Origin: DATMQA01 sp035566895
GTDB taxonomy: Bacteria > Verrucomicrobiota > Verrucomicrobiia > Limisphaerales > UBA8199
Direction of reading: 5' to 3'
Assembly: GCA_035566895.1 (NCBI GenBank)
Contig: DATMQA010000166.1
Location: forward strand, 1-58,318
DNA length: 58,318 nt
This document shows, one piece after another, positions 48,404 to 56,523 of the stretch. Below the pieces are notes generated by a model. It was not told where the DNA came from and made no database searches. It saw nothing but the letters and a program-made list of their open reading frames with translations. Position 1 is the first letter of the stretch. The number at the start of each line of letters is the position of its first letter. The position numbers were made by a program, and so were the translations under genes.

Positions 48404-49111
48404 TTAAATCTCGGCCTCATCTTCGTGCATATAAACCGAGACGTTGGCGAAGCCTTCGGTTTGTGTGAGTTCGGACTGAAGTTCGCTCGAGCGGGAGGTA
48501 TCCCGCAGCAACAGGCGGTAGGTCATATCCGTGCCCTCGGCCGTGGCCCGGCGTTCACTGGCCAGATCGAGCCGGGTAGCGTGGCGTTTAAGGATGTGTT
48601 TTAAAGCTTCCAACTTGGGAGCCACGTCACCAGTGACCCGGAGGTTCAGGACGGCGTCATAACGACGACGGGTGCCAAATGACATGAAGCGGAGGCAGAG
48701 GAAAGCGGCGGCGATGCCCAGGGCGGCCAGGGCGGCGGTCGAGAAGCGCAAGGTGCCGATGGCCACGCCTTCGACAATGGCCCAAAGGATGAAACTGGTG
48801 TCGCGGGTGTCCTTGAGGACGTTGCGGAAGCGCACGACGCCGAAGACGCCGAGCAGGCCAAAAGCGACGAAAAGGTTGCCGGCCATCGCGACCATGAGCA
48901 TGGAGACGATGAGGGGCATGACGGCCAGAGCGCCGACGAATGTCCGCGAATAAGAAAGGGCTTCATGGGTCCACATGTAGATGTAACCGATCAGCATGCC
49001 AATGCCGAACGCCAGGACGATCGTGAACAGGACGATGAGCGGGTCAGGAGTTCCCGGCCAGATGGAGCGGGTGAGGTCGGAGCGGGCCAGGGTATTTAAC
49101 AGGTCATTCAT
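48404..49111 (-). CDS. DUF4956 membrane protein
   Basis: 235 residues from ATG 49111 (MNDLLNTLARSD); an upstream frame extension overlaps the VTC gene and is rejected. Three or four membrane helices (LIVLFTIVLAFGIGMLIGYI, TFVGALAVMPLIVSMLMVAM, AALAALGIAAAFLCLRFM) surround the conserved FGLLGVFGVVRFRNVLKDTRDT segment typical of DUF4956. The C-terminal soluble domain resembles MgtC/YhiD-type ACT-like domains. The start overlaps the VTC-domain gene by eight bases; the two families are regular partners in polyphosphate-related membrane systems. Confidence 0.85.
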   Translation of the reverse strand: MNDLLNTLARSDLTRSIWPGTPDPLIVLFTIVLAFGIGMLIGYIYMWTHEALSYSRTFVGALAVMPLIVSMLMVAMAGNLFVAFGLLGVFGVVRFRNVLKDTRDTSFILWAIVEGVAIGTLRFSTAALAALGIAAAFLCLRFMSFGTRRRYDAVLNLRVTGDVAPKLEALKHILKRHATRLDLASERRATAEGTDMTYRLLLRDTSRSSELQSELTQTEGFANVSVYMHEDEAEI

Positions 49112-49916
49112 AGAGGAGGTCTTTTTCCTGCTCGGGCAGCACGCGCCGCCCCAAATTGAGCTGTTGCGCATAAATGCAGGCTGAGTACTTGCAGACCGGA
49201 GTTTGTCGAAGATTGAAAATGTTGACCAGATCAAACATCCAGCGCGGGGCCTGGTTGTCGAATTTGAGCTCGAGGATGACGCCGTCTTTGGGGAAGGGCG
49301 CCAGGTACGGGGGAAGGTAGGGACGCCAGCCGCGGTTGGGAACGCTTAGCCGGCCGCTGCCGTCATAGCTGCTGCCGTGGATATAACGGTCGAGGGTCAC
49401 ACGCAATTCCTCGTCGTCGGCTGCCTCGTAGATTTCACGGTAGTAAGAGACGTAAATGGCCCCGCGAGCGCGAACGGTGTTGGCAAATTGCCAAAAGTCG
49501 TCGCTCACGTCCTGGCGGCGCTTGCCGTGCAGCAGATGTTGGCAATCGGACCAATAGGCTTGGTGGGGCCAGCCCGCGGCGAGGATTTGGCGCACACCCT
49601 CGCGGGTGATCATCGCGCGGTCCTTGCAAATGACCTCGCCGACACGACGCTTGACCTCGAGGAAGGCTGGCCGTTGCCATTCATCGTCATAAATGCGGAT
49701 GCGCAGTTTCATGCGATTCTTGTGGCCGGTATAGGCCTGCCGGAAGAAAAAGAAATCGGGAGAGTCCAGGTAAAGGCTGATGACGGGATGGCCCCGAATC
49801 GGCCCGGAGCCGTTATGTTCGGAAGGGCGAAGATAGCTGCTCAAGAAATCGGCTATGGCGATCGCGCGTGGCTCCTCGATAACGTATTTCAATTCGTACC
49901 GCGCGCTGTGCGCCAT
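49104..49916 (-). CDS. VTC-domain polyphosphate polymerase
   Basis: 270 residues. The triphosphate-tunnel fold of VTC proteins is shown by ARYELKYVIEEPRAIAIADF, VISLYLDSPDFFFFRQAYTG, RMKLRIRIYDDEWQRPAFLE, VKRRVGEVICKDRAMI, YYREIYEAADDEELRVTLDR, GVILELKFDNQAPRWMFDL and KYSACIY. Basic residues of ELK, RIR, KRR and CKDR line the tunnel, and Glu of FLEVK and ILELK bind metal. It should make or process polyphosphate at the inner membrane face with its DUF4956 partner. Confidence 0.9.
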   Translation of the reverse strand: MAHSARYELKYVIEEPRAIAIADFLSSYLRPSEHNGSGPIRGHPVISLYLDSPDFFFFRQAYTGHKNRMKLRIRIYDDEWQRPAFLEVKRRVGEVICKDRAMITREGVRQILAAGWPHQAYWSDCQHLLHGKRRQDVSDDFWQFANTVRARGAIYVSYYREIYEAADDEELRVTLDRYIHGSSYDGSGRLSVPNRGWRPYLPPYLAPFPKDGVILELKFDNQAPRWMFDLVNIFNLRQTPVCKYSACIYAQQLNLGRRVLPEQEKDLLYE

Positions 49917-49920
49917 AAAC

Positions 49921-50018
49921 CTGCTCGGTTACAAGGTTATAAAGTTACACCATCGCACGGTCACATAGTTCATGTCGGCGCTCATGTAACCTTTAACGGT
50001 ACAACCATGTAACCAAGG
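49921..50018. repeat. Bipartite GTTACAA/TGTAACC array
   Basis: Direct units GGTTACAA, GGTTATAA, AGTTACAC (49925-49948) are followed after about 40 bases by complementary units ATGTAACC, TTTAACGG, CATGTAACC (49983-50014). The arrangement can fold as an imperfect hairpin between the pyruvate-kinase-like and VTC genes. Confidence 0.7.
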
Positions 50019-50020
50019 AA

Positions 50021-51151
50021 TCACGCTTTCTCCAACCGCCGGGTTTCGTGCGTCAGGACCTCGCGCGCCAGCCGGATGCAGTCCAAGGGCCGGGGGCTGA
50101 ACACAGTCTCTTTGCCTAGCATAACGGCATCGGCCCGCTGCCGGGCAATAAGCGAGAGGTCGGACAATTCGGCGCGCTGCGGCAAACCGGTCTCGGCGAA
50201 AGTCTCCAAAACCTGGGTAGCTACGACCACAGGTTTGCCGGCGCGCCGCGCCGCCGCGACCAGGTCCTCCTGGACTCCCGGCAAGCGGGTGTAACCGACG
50301 GCCAGACCCAGATCGCCTCGGGCGACCATGACCCCATCAGCTACGTCAATGATGTCCTCGGCGCATTCAACGGCGGCTACCGTCTCGAACTTGGCCATCA
50401 GACGGACTCCGGGACCAAGCAGTTCGCGGGCCTGGTGGCGGCATTGGGTAACATCCTCCGCAGAGGAGATTAAAGACAGGGCGAGCCAATCAGGCAAAAG
50501 CTCGGCTGCCGCAAACGATTTCAGCAGGTCTTGGTCAGCCGAAGTCATGACTTCAAAGGCGCTGAGGCTGTCGGGAAGGAAAATCGAGTTGGAGGATTTG
50601 AGTGGAATGTTGCCCTGGGCCAGGTGGGCCAGCACGGACCCGTTGTCAAGCCGGTCGATGACGAAATTAAGCCGGCCGTCGCAAAACCACATTCGCTGCT
50701 GCGGCGCGAGTTTGGTCAGCAGGCGCTTTAGCCCGGGCAACGGCACCGGGGACGTCCCATTCTTTTCGGGAGCCTGGGTCGCGGCTTCAGGGTCCCAAAA
50801 TACGACCCGGTCACCGATAGCCAACCGCATTTCCTCCATGGTCCCGGTGCGGGGCCGCGAGGAAGGCAAGTCCAGCAATAGTTTAATGGGAATGCCCGCT
50901 TGCGAGGCAGCGTCCCGCGCGACCCTGGCGTTTTCGGCATGCGGCCGCTGGCGATAGCCGCAAGGCAACCGGAACCAGCGGACCCCCAATTCGATAGCCT
51001 GGCGCAAATCCGCCAATTTCTCCAGAGTCGGGCCGACGGTGGCCATGATCTCGGGGACCTTCCACGGCTTTGGTTCCACTTCCGACGGTTCAGATTTCAG
51101 ATTCACACTTTCGTACGACTCAGAGGCGGTTGGCGCGGTTTGCCAGTCCAA
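50021..51151 (-). CDS. Truncated pyruvate-kinase-like protein
   Basis: 376 residues, about 100 shorter than pyruvate kinase because the C-terminal regulatory domain is absent. The barrel is recognisable: EIMATVGPTLEKLADLRQAI, LALSLISSAEDV, LMAKFETVAAVECAEDIIDV, the hallmark VADGVMVARGDLGLAVGYTR, PVVVATQVLETF, PQRAELSDLS and ADAVMLGKETVFSP. The K-binding/substrate segment, normally RxNxSH, reads RLPCGYRQRP, and the KG-n-P loop of the B domain is SSNSIFLPDS. Activity as a pyruvate kinase is therefore doubtful. It lies downstream of kduD on the same strand. Confidence 0.75.
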   Translation of the reverse strand: MDWQTAPTASESYESVNLKSEPSEVEPKPWKVPEIMATVGPTLEKLADLRQAIELGVRWFRLPCGYRQRPHAENARVARDAASQAGIPIKLLLDLPSSRPRTGTMEEMRLAIGDRVVFWDPEAATQAPEKNGTSPVPLPGLKRLLTKLAPQQRMWFCDGRLNFVIDRLDNGSVLAHLAQGNIPLKSSNSIFLPDSLSAFEVMTSADQDLLKSFAAAELLPDWLALSLISSAEDVTQCRHQARELLGPGVRLMAKFETVAAVECAEDIIDVADGVMVARGDLGLAVGYTRLPGVQEDLVAAARRAGKPVVVATQVLETFAETGLPQRAELSDLSLIARQRADAVMLGKETVFSPRPLDCIRLAREVLTHETRRLEKA

Positions 51152-51272
51152 TGTTACGGGAGTGTATCAATTAGGCAAAATTAAGTCAAGCAAACCGGGA
51201 AGCGGTGGGTTGCTTCTGTATTCCGCATTCCTCACTCGTCCCGTGGCATTGTCCTTACGTCGCCTTCTACAG

Positions 51273-52034
51273 TCACCGCGCGAGCCATCCGCCATCGACG
51301 GCGATCGTGTATCCGTGCAGATAATCTGAAGCCGGCGAGGCCAGGAACACGACTGCGCCTTGCAAATCTTCCGGCTGGCCCCAGCGTCCGGCGGGGATGC
51401 GAGCCAGGATCTCAGCATTCCGTTTGGCGTCGGCACGTAACGCGGCAGTGTTGTCGGTTTCCATGTATCCGGGCGCGATAGCATTGACGTTGATGCCCTG
51501 CGGCGCAAGCTCGTTGGCCATGATACGAGTCAGTCCCATCACGGCGCTTTTAGCCGCCGTGTAGGAGGAAACCCGAATCCCGCCCTGGAAAGAAAGCAAC
51601 GAGGCGATATTGATGATCTTGCCCCCCTGCCCTTGCTTCACCATTTGTTTAGCCGCCGCCTGGCTCAGGAAAAACAAACTGCGCTGGTTGACTTGTACCA
51701 CGTCGTCCCAGTCCTCCTCAGTGAACTCCAGCACCGGCGCGCGACGGATGATGCCGGCGTTGTTAACCAAAATGTCGATGCGCCCCAGCTCCTTGAGGGT
51801 GGAGTCCACGATGCGCGCCACGGCGTCTTTGTGGAGCAGATTTGCTTGGATTTGGCAGGCCCGGCGGCCGAGCGCACGAACGGCCTTGGCGGTTGCGTCG
51901 GTGGTAGTCGCCCCCACCAGGGCGAGATCCGCGCCGGCTTCACCCAAACCAATAGCCATGCCTTTGCCGAGGCCACGGCCCGCGCCGGTGACGATGGCGA
52001 CCTTGCCGTTGAGTTTGAATTTATCGAGAATCAT
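51273..52034 (-). CDS. kduD: 2-deoxy-D-gluconate 3-dehydrogenase / KduD-type SDR
   Basis: 253 residues from ATG 52034 (MILDKFKLNGKVAIVTGAGR). Classical short-chain dehydrogenase: cofactor motif TGAGRGLGKGM, NNAGIIRRAP, catalytic Ser and the YTAAK of SSYTAAKSAVMG, and INVNAIAPGYMETDNTAALR, which is typical of KduD. It reduces 5-keto-4-deoxyuronate isomer (DKII) to 2-keto-3-deoxy-gluconate. It follows kduI by 32 bases in the leftward pectin operon. Confidence 0.9.
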   Translation of the reverse strand: MILDKFKLNGKVAIVTGAGRGLGKGMAIGLGEAGADLALVGATTTDATAKAVRALGRRACQIQANLLHKDAVARIVDSTLKELGRIDILVNNAGIIRRAPVLEFTEEDWDDVVQVNQRSLFFLSQAAAKQMVKQGQGGKIINIASLLSFQGGIRVSSYTAAKSAVMGLTRIMANELAPQGINVNAIAPGYMETDNTAALRADAKRNAEILARIPAGRWGQPEDLQGAVVFLASPASDYLHGYTIAVDGGWLAR

Positions 52035-52066
52035 GGTTGCAGGAATGAGAGCTCCGCGCCTCTTTC

Positions 52067-52897
52067 TCAGCGCAATTGCTCGAGGGGGGCGGGATCCATG
52101 TCCTCGAAGGTCTGGTTCTCTCCGCCCATGCCCCAGCAGAAGGTGTAGGCGCCGGTGCCGCAACCGCAGTGGATCGACCAGCTTGGGGAAATCACCACCT
52201 GCCGCTCAGCCATCACGAGGTGGCGAGTTTGCTGGGGCGTGCCCATGAAATGCATCACCCGGCGAACCGGGCCTAGGTCGAAATACATATAGACTTCCGA
52301 ACGCCGCGTGTGAGTGTGAGGCGGCATCGTGTTCCACACTGCGCCTTCATGAAGTTGGGTGAAGCCCATCACCAATTGGCAGCTTTTGATGCCCGCGGTG
52401 TGAATGTACTTGTAGATCGTTCGGCGGTTTGCGTCCGCCGAGGTGCCGAGTTCGACCACGGCAGCGTCCGGCCGGCGGGCCAGCGTGGTGGGATAAGCTG
52501 AATGCGCCGGGTAACTCAATAGGTAAAAGGCGGCCGGGTTGGCGCCGTCGCGATTGGCGAAAGTAAGGCTCTGGCTGCCCCGGCCGACGTAAAGGCAATC
52601 CAGCTTCGCGAGATCGAACCGTTTCCCATCGACCTCCACGCTGCCACTACCACCAATGTTTAGAATCCCGAGTTCACGGCGTTCGCAGAAATACGCCGCC
52701 CGCAATTCGGCATCCGCGGTCAGCTTGAGCGGCGAAGAACCGGGCACGGCCGAGCCGATGATCGCACGGTCGGCATCCGAGTAAACCAACTCTATCCGCC
52801 CCGGCGGGAACAGGGCATCCACGAGGAAGGCGGCGCGAAGTTCTTCGGTGCCAAGCTTTTGGTATTCGGTTTGGCTGGGGGAGAGACGGGCTTGCAT
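52067..52897 (-). CDS. kduI: 5-dehydro-4-deoxy-D-glucuronate isomerase
   Basis: 276 residues, normal length. KduI converts the open-chain product of unsaturated galacturonate into DKII. The cupin metal site is visible in MPPHTHTRRSEVYMYFDLG (two His and Glu) and SPSWSIHCGCGTGAYTFCWG (last His). Other family marks are REYxK-type opening TEYQKLGTEELRAAFLVD, LGILNIGGSGSVEVDG and GMGGENQTFEDMD. It sits 27 bases after the GH105 gene. Confidence 0.95.
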   Translation of the reverse strand: MQARLSPSQTEYQKLGTEELRAAFLVDALFPPGRIELVYSDADRAIIGSAVPGSSPLKLTADAELRAAYFCERRELGILNIGGSGSVEVDGKRFDLAKLDCLYVGRGSQSLTFANRDGANPAAFYLLSYPAHSAYPTTLARRPDAAVVELGTSADANRRTIYKYIHTAGIKSCQLVMGFTQLHEGAVWNTMPPHTHTRRSEVYMYFDLGPVRRVMHFMGTPQQTRHLVMAERQVVISPSWSIHCGCGTGAYTFCWGMGGENQTFEDMDPAPLEQLR

Positions 52898-52924
52898 AGC
52901 GAGGATAAGACTTATTTCAGAAAT

Positions 52925-54052
52925 TCATTTGGCTTTTGGCTTCTGCGAAACCAGCCTGTAGATTTCGCTGCCGGCGAGAAGGAACGCGCCGACACCATAA
53001 ACATCAGTATGGGTGGGATCGAATTTCTTCGGGTCCGCGCCGATGGGCTGAACGTGCTCCAGTTTGCCCTCCGGGGTGACGCATTCGACCAGCGCTTTCC
53101 AGGCTTTGCGCACGGTCGGTTCGTAAGTCGCACGGTCGAGCAATTGGTGGTTGATGCCCCAGGCAAGTCCGAAGGTGAAAAAACCTGAGCCGCTGCTCTC
53201 TTTCAAGAGATAAGACTCTGGGTCCAGCAAGCTGGAATGCCACAAGCCATCGGATTGCTGCAAAGACGCGACCTTGGCTGCCATCTCCCTGAACTGCTGC
53301 TCGTAAAACTTCCGCTGCGGATGCTCCGCGGGCATCACCTGCAGCACGCGCGCCAGCCCCGCCAGGACCCAACCGTTCCCGCGGCTCCAAAAGACCTTTT
53401 TGCCGTTCGCCTCGCGCTTCTCGAAGTAAGTGCTGTCTCGAAAGTAGAGGTGCTCCTGCTGATCATAGAGAAAATCTGAGGCGGCCTGCCACTCGCGGTC
53501 CGCAAAGTCGAGGTACTTTTTATCACCCGTTGCGGCATAAAGGCGAATCCACGCAGGCGGCCCCATGAACAGCGCATCGCACCAGGCCCAACGGTCGTTA
53601 GCGCCTTTGATGTTGAAATGCAGATCGTTCGTCCTCGGGTTCTCCAGGATATAATCGAACCGCTCTTTGGTCTGGCCGAGCATCGCGGGGTCGTGGTGCT
53701 GGAGATAGAGTTCAAGGTAAGTTTGGCAAACACAATGATCGTCGGCATGATAGACTCGTTTGGCCGGTTTCCACCCGTGCGATTTTCCCATCGCCATCAT
53801 GGCATCATGATATTTTGAATCGTCGGCAATCTGGCTCAAGGCCATCATGCCGGTGTAGAGCGCGCCGTAGGTCCAATCATCTGTCGCCGGACGAACGGGA
53901 GCTTGCACGAGTTGCCAGTCGGCCACCTTTTTCATCATGGCGAGAGTGGTCTGAGGGGCAGGTTCTGCGGTTTTGGCGCAAAATGGAAATGCCAGGACCG
54001 CCACGCTCAACAGGGTCCATCGCGCAAGGAACGTTTTGGGAACCTTTCGCAT
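52925..54052 (-). CDS. GH105 unsaturated rhamnogalacturonyl hydrolase
   Basis: 375 residues from ATG 54052 with a signal peptide (LLSVAVLAFPFCAKTAEPA); ATG 54064 would add four residues. The (alpha/alpha)6 barrel of the YteR/YesR family is shown by VRPATDDWTYGALYTGMMAL, HADDHCVCQTYLELYLQ, the catalytic-Asp segment RWAWCDALFMGPPAWIRLYA, FWSRGNGWVLAGLARVLQ, SLLDPESYLLKESSGSGFFT and YGVGAFLLAGSEIYRL. It removes unsaturated galacturonate from rhamnogalacturonan fragments, supplying KduI and freeing rhamnose. Exported, presumably periplasmic. Confidence 0.92.
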   Translation of the reverse strand: MRKVPKTFLARWTLLSVAVLAFPFCAKTAEPAPQTTLAMMKKVADWQLVQAPVRPATDDWTYGALYTGMMALSQIADDSKYHDAMMAMGKSHGWKPAKRVYHADDHCVCQTYLELYLQHHDPAMLGQTKERFDYILENPRTNDLHFNIKGANDRWAWCDALFMGPPAWIRLYAATGDKKYLDFADREWQAASDFLYDQQEHLYFRDSTYFEKREANGKKVFWSRGNGWVLAGLARVLQVMPAEHPQRKFYEQQFREMAAKVASLQQSDGLWHSSLLDPESYLLKESSGSGFFTFGLAWGINHQLLDRATYEPTVRKAWKALVECVTPEGKLEHVQPIGADPKKFDPTHTDVYGVGAFLLAGSEIYRLVSQKPKAK

Positions 54053-54156
54053 AATGGGCGCCATCTTGACGGAAGCGGGTGGAGAGTCAATCGACCGTTT
54101 GTTCAGTGCCAAAGAGAGAAGAATCGAGAAGGCCGGCGCATCTCCCCGCCCATGAC

Positions 54157-54936
54157 TCAGGCCCCAGCCCCATCGCCCATCGGCGACACGATAACTTCGA
54201 TCTCCCTCGCACGCAGGCCTCGCACTAATTCCGCGGGGGCGCTGCTGTCAGTCACAATCGTATCCACACAGTCCAGCTCACACAGGGGCAAAACGGATTG
54301 GCGGCCAAGCTTGGTATGATCGAAACAGAAAATCACCTTTTGTGCCCCGTTAATCATCGCGCGCTGGATGTCGATGAGCAGGCCGTGCGAATTGGTGATG
54401 CCCCCGAGCGTCAGCCCCCCCGCGCTCATGATCGCGACGTCGGCGTGAATCTTGGTGAACGCCTCGACGGCCAGCGGCCCCACAAGGACGCCCAGGCGCG
54501 GATAGATAACGCCGCCGGAGACGACCACTTCCAGCTTATTCGCTGACGCAAAAAGGTTCGCCACTGGCAGCGAATTGGTGATGATTTGCGGCGCTTTGCT
54601 TTCCAAATAACGGGCGACGTGATAAGCCGTCGTGCCCGCATCGATAATCACGGTTTGATTTGGCAGGACTAAATCGGCGCAGGCCCGGCCAATCGCTTCT
54701 TTCTCCAGAAGTTGATGAGTATCGCGAGCCGAAAAGATGAATTCATCGGAACGAGGAACTACAATCCTCGCCCCGCCATGAGTCCGGCGGATACTCCCGG
54801 AAATCTCTAAGGCTGTCAGGTCTCTCCGGATCGTCGAAACAGATGCATCTACTTGTTTTGCAATATCTTCCAACGATGCGAACTCAACCTTTTGTAGATA
54901 TTCGCTGATCCGATGTTGGCGCGCTTCTGCCTGCAT
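54157..54936 (-). CDS. DeoR-family transcriptional regulator
   Basis: 259 residues from ATG 54936 (MQAEARQHRISEYLQKVEFA). N-terminal helix-turn-helix: ASLEDIAKQVDASVSTIRRD then LTALEISGSIRRTHGGAR, the classic DeoR signature. The C-terminal DeoRC sugar-phosphate sensor has IIDAGTTAYHVARYL, IITNSLPVANLF, VVVSGGVIYPR, ADVAIMSAGGLTLGGIT and VIFCFDHTKLGRQSVLPLCE. It is divergent from the BMC operon and leads the GH105-kduI-kduD genes, so it probably controls both in answer to a phosphorylated deoxy-sugar. DeoR regulators are usual in BMC loci of this type. Confidence 0.93.
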   Translation of the reverse strand: MQAEARQHRISEYLQKVEFASLEDIAKQVDASVSTIRRDLTALEISGSIRRTHGGARIVVPRSDEFIFSARDTHQLLEKEAIGRACADLVLPNQTVIIDAGTTAYHVARYLESKAPQIITNSLPVANLFASANKLEVVVSGGVIYPRLGVLVGPLAVEAFTKIHADVAIMSAGGLTLGGITNSHGLLIDIQRAMINGAQKVIFCFDHTKLGRQSVLPLCELDCVDTIVTDSSAPAELVRGLRAREIEVIVSPMGDGAGA

Positions 54937-55018
54937 TTGATTATAATATGATATATTTTGAACTCTTTTGCAAGTTTTTTGTTGACAATATTCCAAATTG
55001 TGTCAAATAGAGACCCGT
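54937..55018. promoter_or_regulatory. Divergent promoter/operator region, deoR and BMC operon
   Basis: This 82-base gap is strikingly AT-rich against the GC-rich surroundings. It contains the inverted repeat TTGACA (54982-54987) and TGTCAA (55001-55006), spaced 13 bases and centred at about 54994, a possible operator for the DeoR protein. The TTGACA could also serve as a rightward -35 box with a weak AT-rich -10 about 17 bases on. Leftward, TTATAAT-like sequence lies just before the deoR start. Confidence 0.55.
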
Positions 55019-55735
55019 ATGGTTGCACCGAGCCCAGCAATAATGCCGCAAACTGACGGTCGAGAAGTTCGCCCCGGTTTGCACCGGGCCGTGATCGAAC
55101 ACATGGTTCGGCAGTCGGTCTATCAGCGGTTGGGCAAACCCCTTCCTCGCCCGGCAGCGGCACCAAACCCGCTGGTAGTGAATGTCAGCGCGCGGCATTG
55201 CCATCTCACACCGGAATCCGTTGAGATTCTATTTGGCAAAGGACACCAACTGACCGTTCACAAATGGCTATACCAGGAAGGCCAGTTCGCCGCTCGGGAG
55301 ACCTTGACGCTGATCGGACCGCGCAGCCGCGTCATTTCCAACCTGCGAATTCTGGGTCCTTGCCGAAATCTGAATCAGGTGGAGCTGGCTTACACGGATG
55401 GCATCGCTTTGGGGTTTGACCTGCCGTTGCGATTGTCCGGCGACATTAAAGGAACGCTGGGTTGCATGTTGATGGGGCCGGCCGGTTTTTTTGAAATGGA
55501 CCAAGGGGTAATTCGGGCGTTGCGCCACGTGCATATGTCACCCGAAGATGCGAGCTTTTACGGAGTCAAGGGTGGCGCCGAGATGCGCTTGAAGATTGGC
55601 GGGGCCTGCGGCCTCGCCCTCGACAAACTCCTGGTCCGTGTGGATAAGAGTTTCAAACTTGAAGTGCATATCGACACCGATGAGGGCAACGCGTGCAATC
55701 TGCAGCCAGACACCCCTTGTGAGCTGTTCCCGTGA
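55019..55735 (+). CDS. pduL: Phosphate propanoyltransferase PduL
   Basis: 238 residues from ATG 55019 (55043 possible). PduL converts acyl-CoA and phosphate to acyl-phosphate inside microcompartments, recycling CoA. The zinc ligands are in SARHCHLT, LRHVHMSPEDA and EVHIDTDEGNA; LTLIGPRSRVISNLRILGP and QVELAYTDGIALGF are the usual barrel strands. The stretch before them, RPGLHRAVIEHMVRQSVYQRL (about 15-36), is an amphipathic helix like a PduL encapsulation peptide. First gene of the rightward operon. Confidence 0.93.
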   Translation: MVAPSPAIMPQTDGREVRPGLHRAVIEHMVRQSVYQRLGKPLPRPAAAPNPLVVNVSARHCHLTPESVEILFGKGHQLTVHKWLYQEGQFAARETLTLIGPRSRVISNLRILGPCRNLNQVELAYTDGIALGFDLPLRLSGDIKGTLGCMLMGPAGFFEMDQGVIRALRHVHMSPEDASFYGVKGGAEMRLKIGGACGLALDKLLVRVDKSFKLEVHIDTDEGNACNLQPDTPCELFP

Positions 55736-55781
55736 TTTTCCCAACACCAAATTCATTCAGCAAACAACCATCAAATATTAT

Positions 55782-56075
55782 ATGAGCGAAGCATTAGGAA
55801 TGATCGAAACAAAGGGCTACGTCGGCAGCGTGGAAGCCAGTGACGCCATGGTCAAGGCCGCCAACGTGGGCCTGGTAAAAACCATCCCGATCGGTGGCGG
55901 ACTGATTACCGTCTTGTGCAAAGGCGATGTGGGCAGCGTCAAGGCGGCGGTGGATGCCGGTTCGAAGGCCGCCGCCAAAGTGGGCGAGCTGGTCAGCTCC
56001 CACATCCTGGCCCGGCCGCATGAAGACCTGCTGAAGGCGTTCGTCCCCGAAGCGGCCAACGCCAAGCCAAAGTGA
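55782..56075 (+). CDS. BMC-H shell protein 1
   Basis: 97 residues from ATG 55782. A single BMC domain forms hexamers that tile the compartment facets. EALGMIETKGYVGSVEASDA and MVKAANVGLV are the standard opening; the pore-lining turn is PIGGGLITVLC, and GDVGSVKAAVDAGSKAA follows. The three-glycine pore suggests a wide, uncharged opening. It lies 46 bases after pduL and 41 before the second BMC-H. Confidence 0.95.
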   Translation: MSEALGMIETKGYVGSVEASDAMVKAANVGLVKTIPIGGGLITVLCKGDVGSVKAAVDAGSKAAAKVGELVSSHILARPHEDLLKAFVPEAANAKPK

Positions 56076-56116
56076 TTACTGCGAACCACGGTCAACTTTC
56101 AACTATCAAATAACTT

Positions 56117-56404
56117 ATGGCTCAACAAGCAATTGGAATGATTGAATGCAAAGGCCTGTGCGCCTTGCTCGAAGCGTGCGATGCCGCGCTCAAGGCGGCC
56201 AACGTCACCCTGGTCGGCTGGGAAAAGATCGGGAGCGGCTACGTCACCGGCTTCTTTCGCGGCGACGTCGCCGCGGTAAAGGCCGCCACGGACGCCGGCG
56301 CTGCCGCGGCGGCCCAGGTCGGCCAGGTCATCAGCGTGCAGGTGATCCCGCGTCCTCATGATGGACTCAGCGGCCTGGGGAAATGGCTCCAACAGCCCGC
56401 TTAA
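56117..56404 (+). CDS. BMC-H shell protein 2
   Basis: 95 residues, one BMC domain: QQAIGMIECKGLCALLEACD, ALKAANVTLVGWEKI, pore turn IGSGYVTGFFRGDV, then AAVKAATDAGAAAAAQVG. The bulkier Ser-Gly-Tyr pore and the Trp before it set it apart from the first shell protein, so the two hexamers probably pass different metabolites. A bipartite repeat array follows its stop codon. Confidence 0.95.
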   Translation: MAQQAIGMIECKGLCALLEACDAALKAANVTLVGWEKIGSGYVTGFFRGDVAAVKAATDAGAAAAAQVGQVISVQVIPRPHDGLSGLGKWLQQPA

Positions 56405-56407
56405 AAG

Positions 56408-56517
56408 AGCTAATTGGTTAAACTGGTTAAATCGTTAAAAATGGTCTGCGGCAACATTTCCCGCCAATGCACCAGTGCCCCGTTTAACTTACTTAACTCT
56501 TTTAACCCATTTAACTG
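56408..56517. repeat. Bipartite GGTTAAA/TTTAACC array inside the BMC operon
   Basis: Direct units AATTGGTTAAACTGGTTAAATCGTTAAA (56410-56437) are followed after about 45 unique bases by complementary units GTTTAACTTACTTAACTC, TTTTAACCCATTTAACTG (56481-56516). The halves can pair. The array separates the second BMC-H gene from ackA and may alter transcript stability or expression of the shell versus enzyme genes. Confidence 0.75.
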
Positions 56518-56523
56518 CCCTCG

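Noticed and set aside
48322..48420. N-terminal extension of the GxxExxY protein
   Set aside because: The added segment is charged low-complexity sequence derived from a short repeat-like region; family members start near the chosen ATG.
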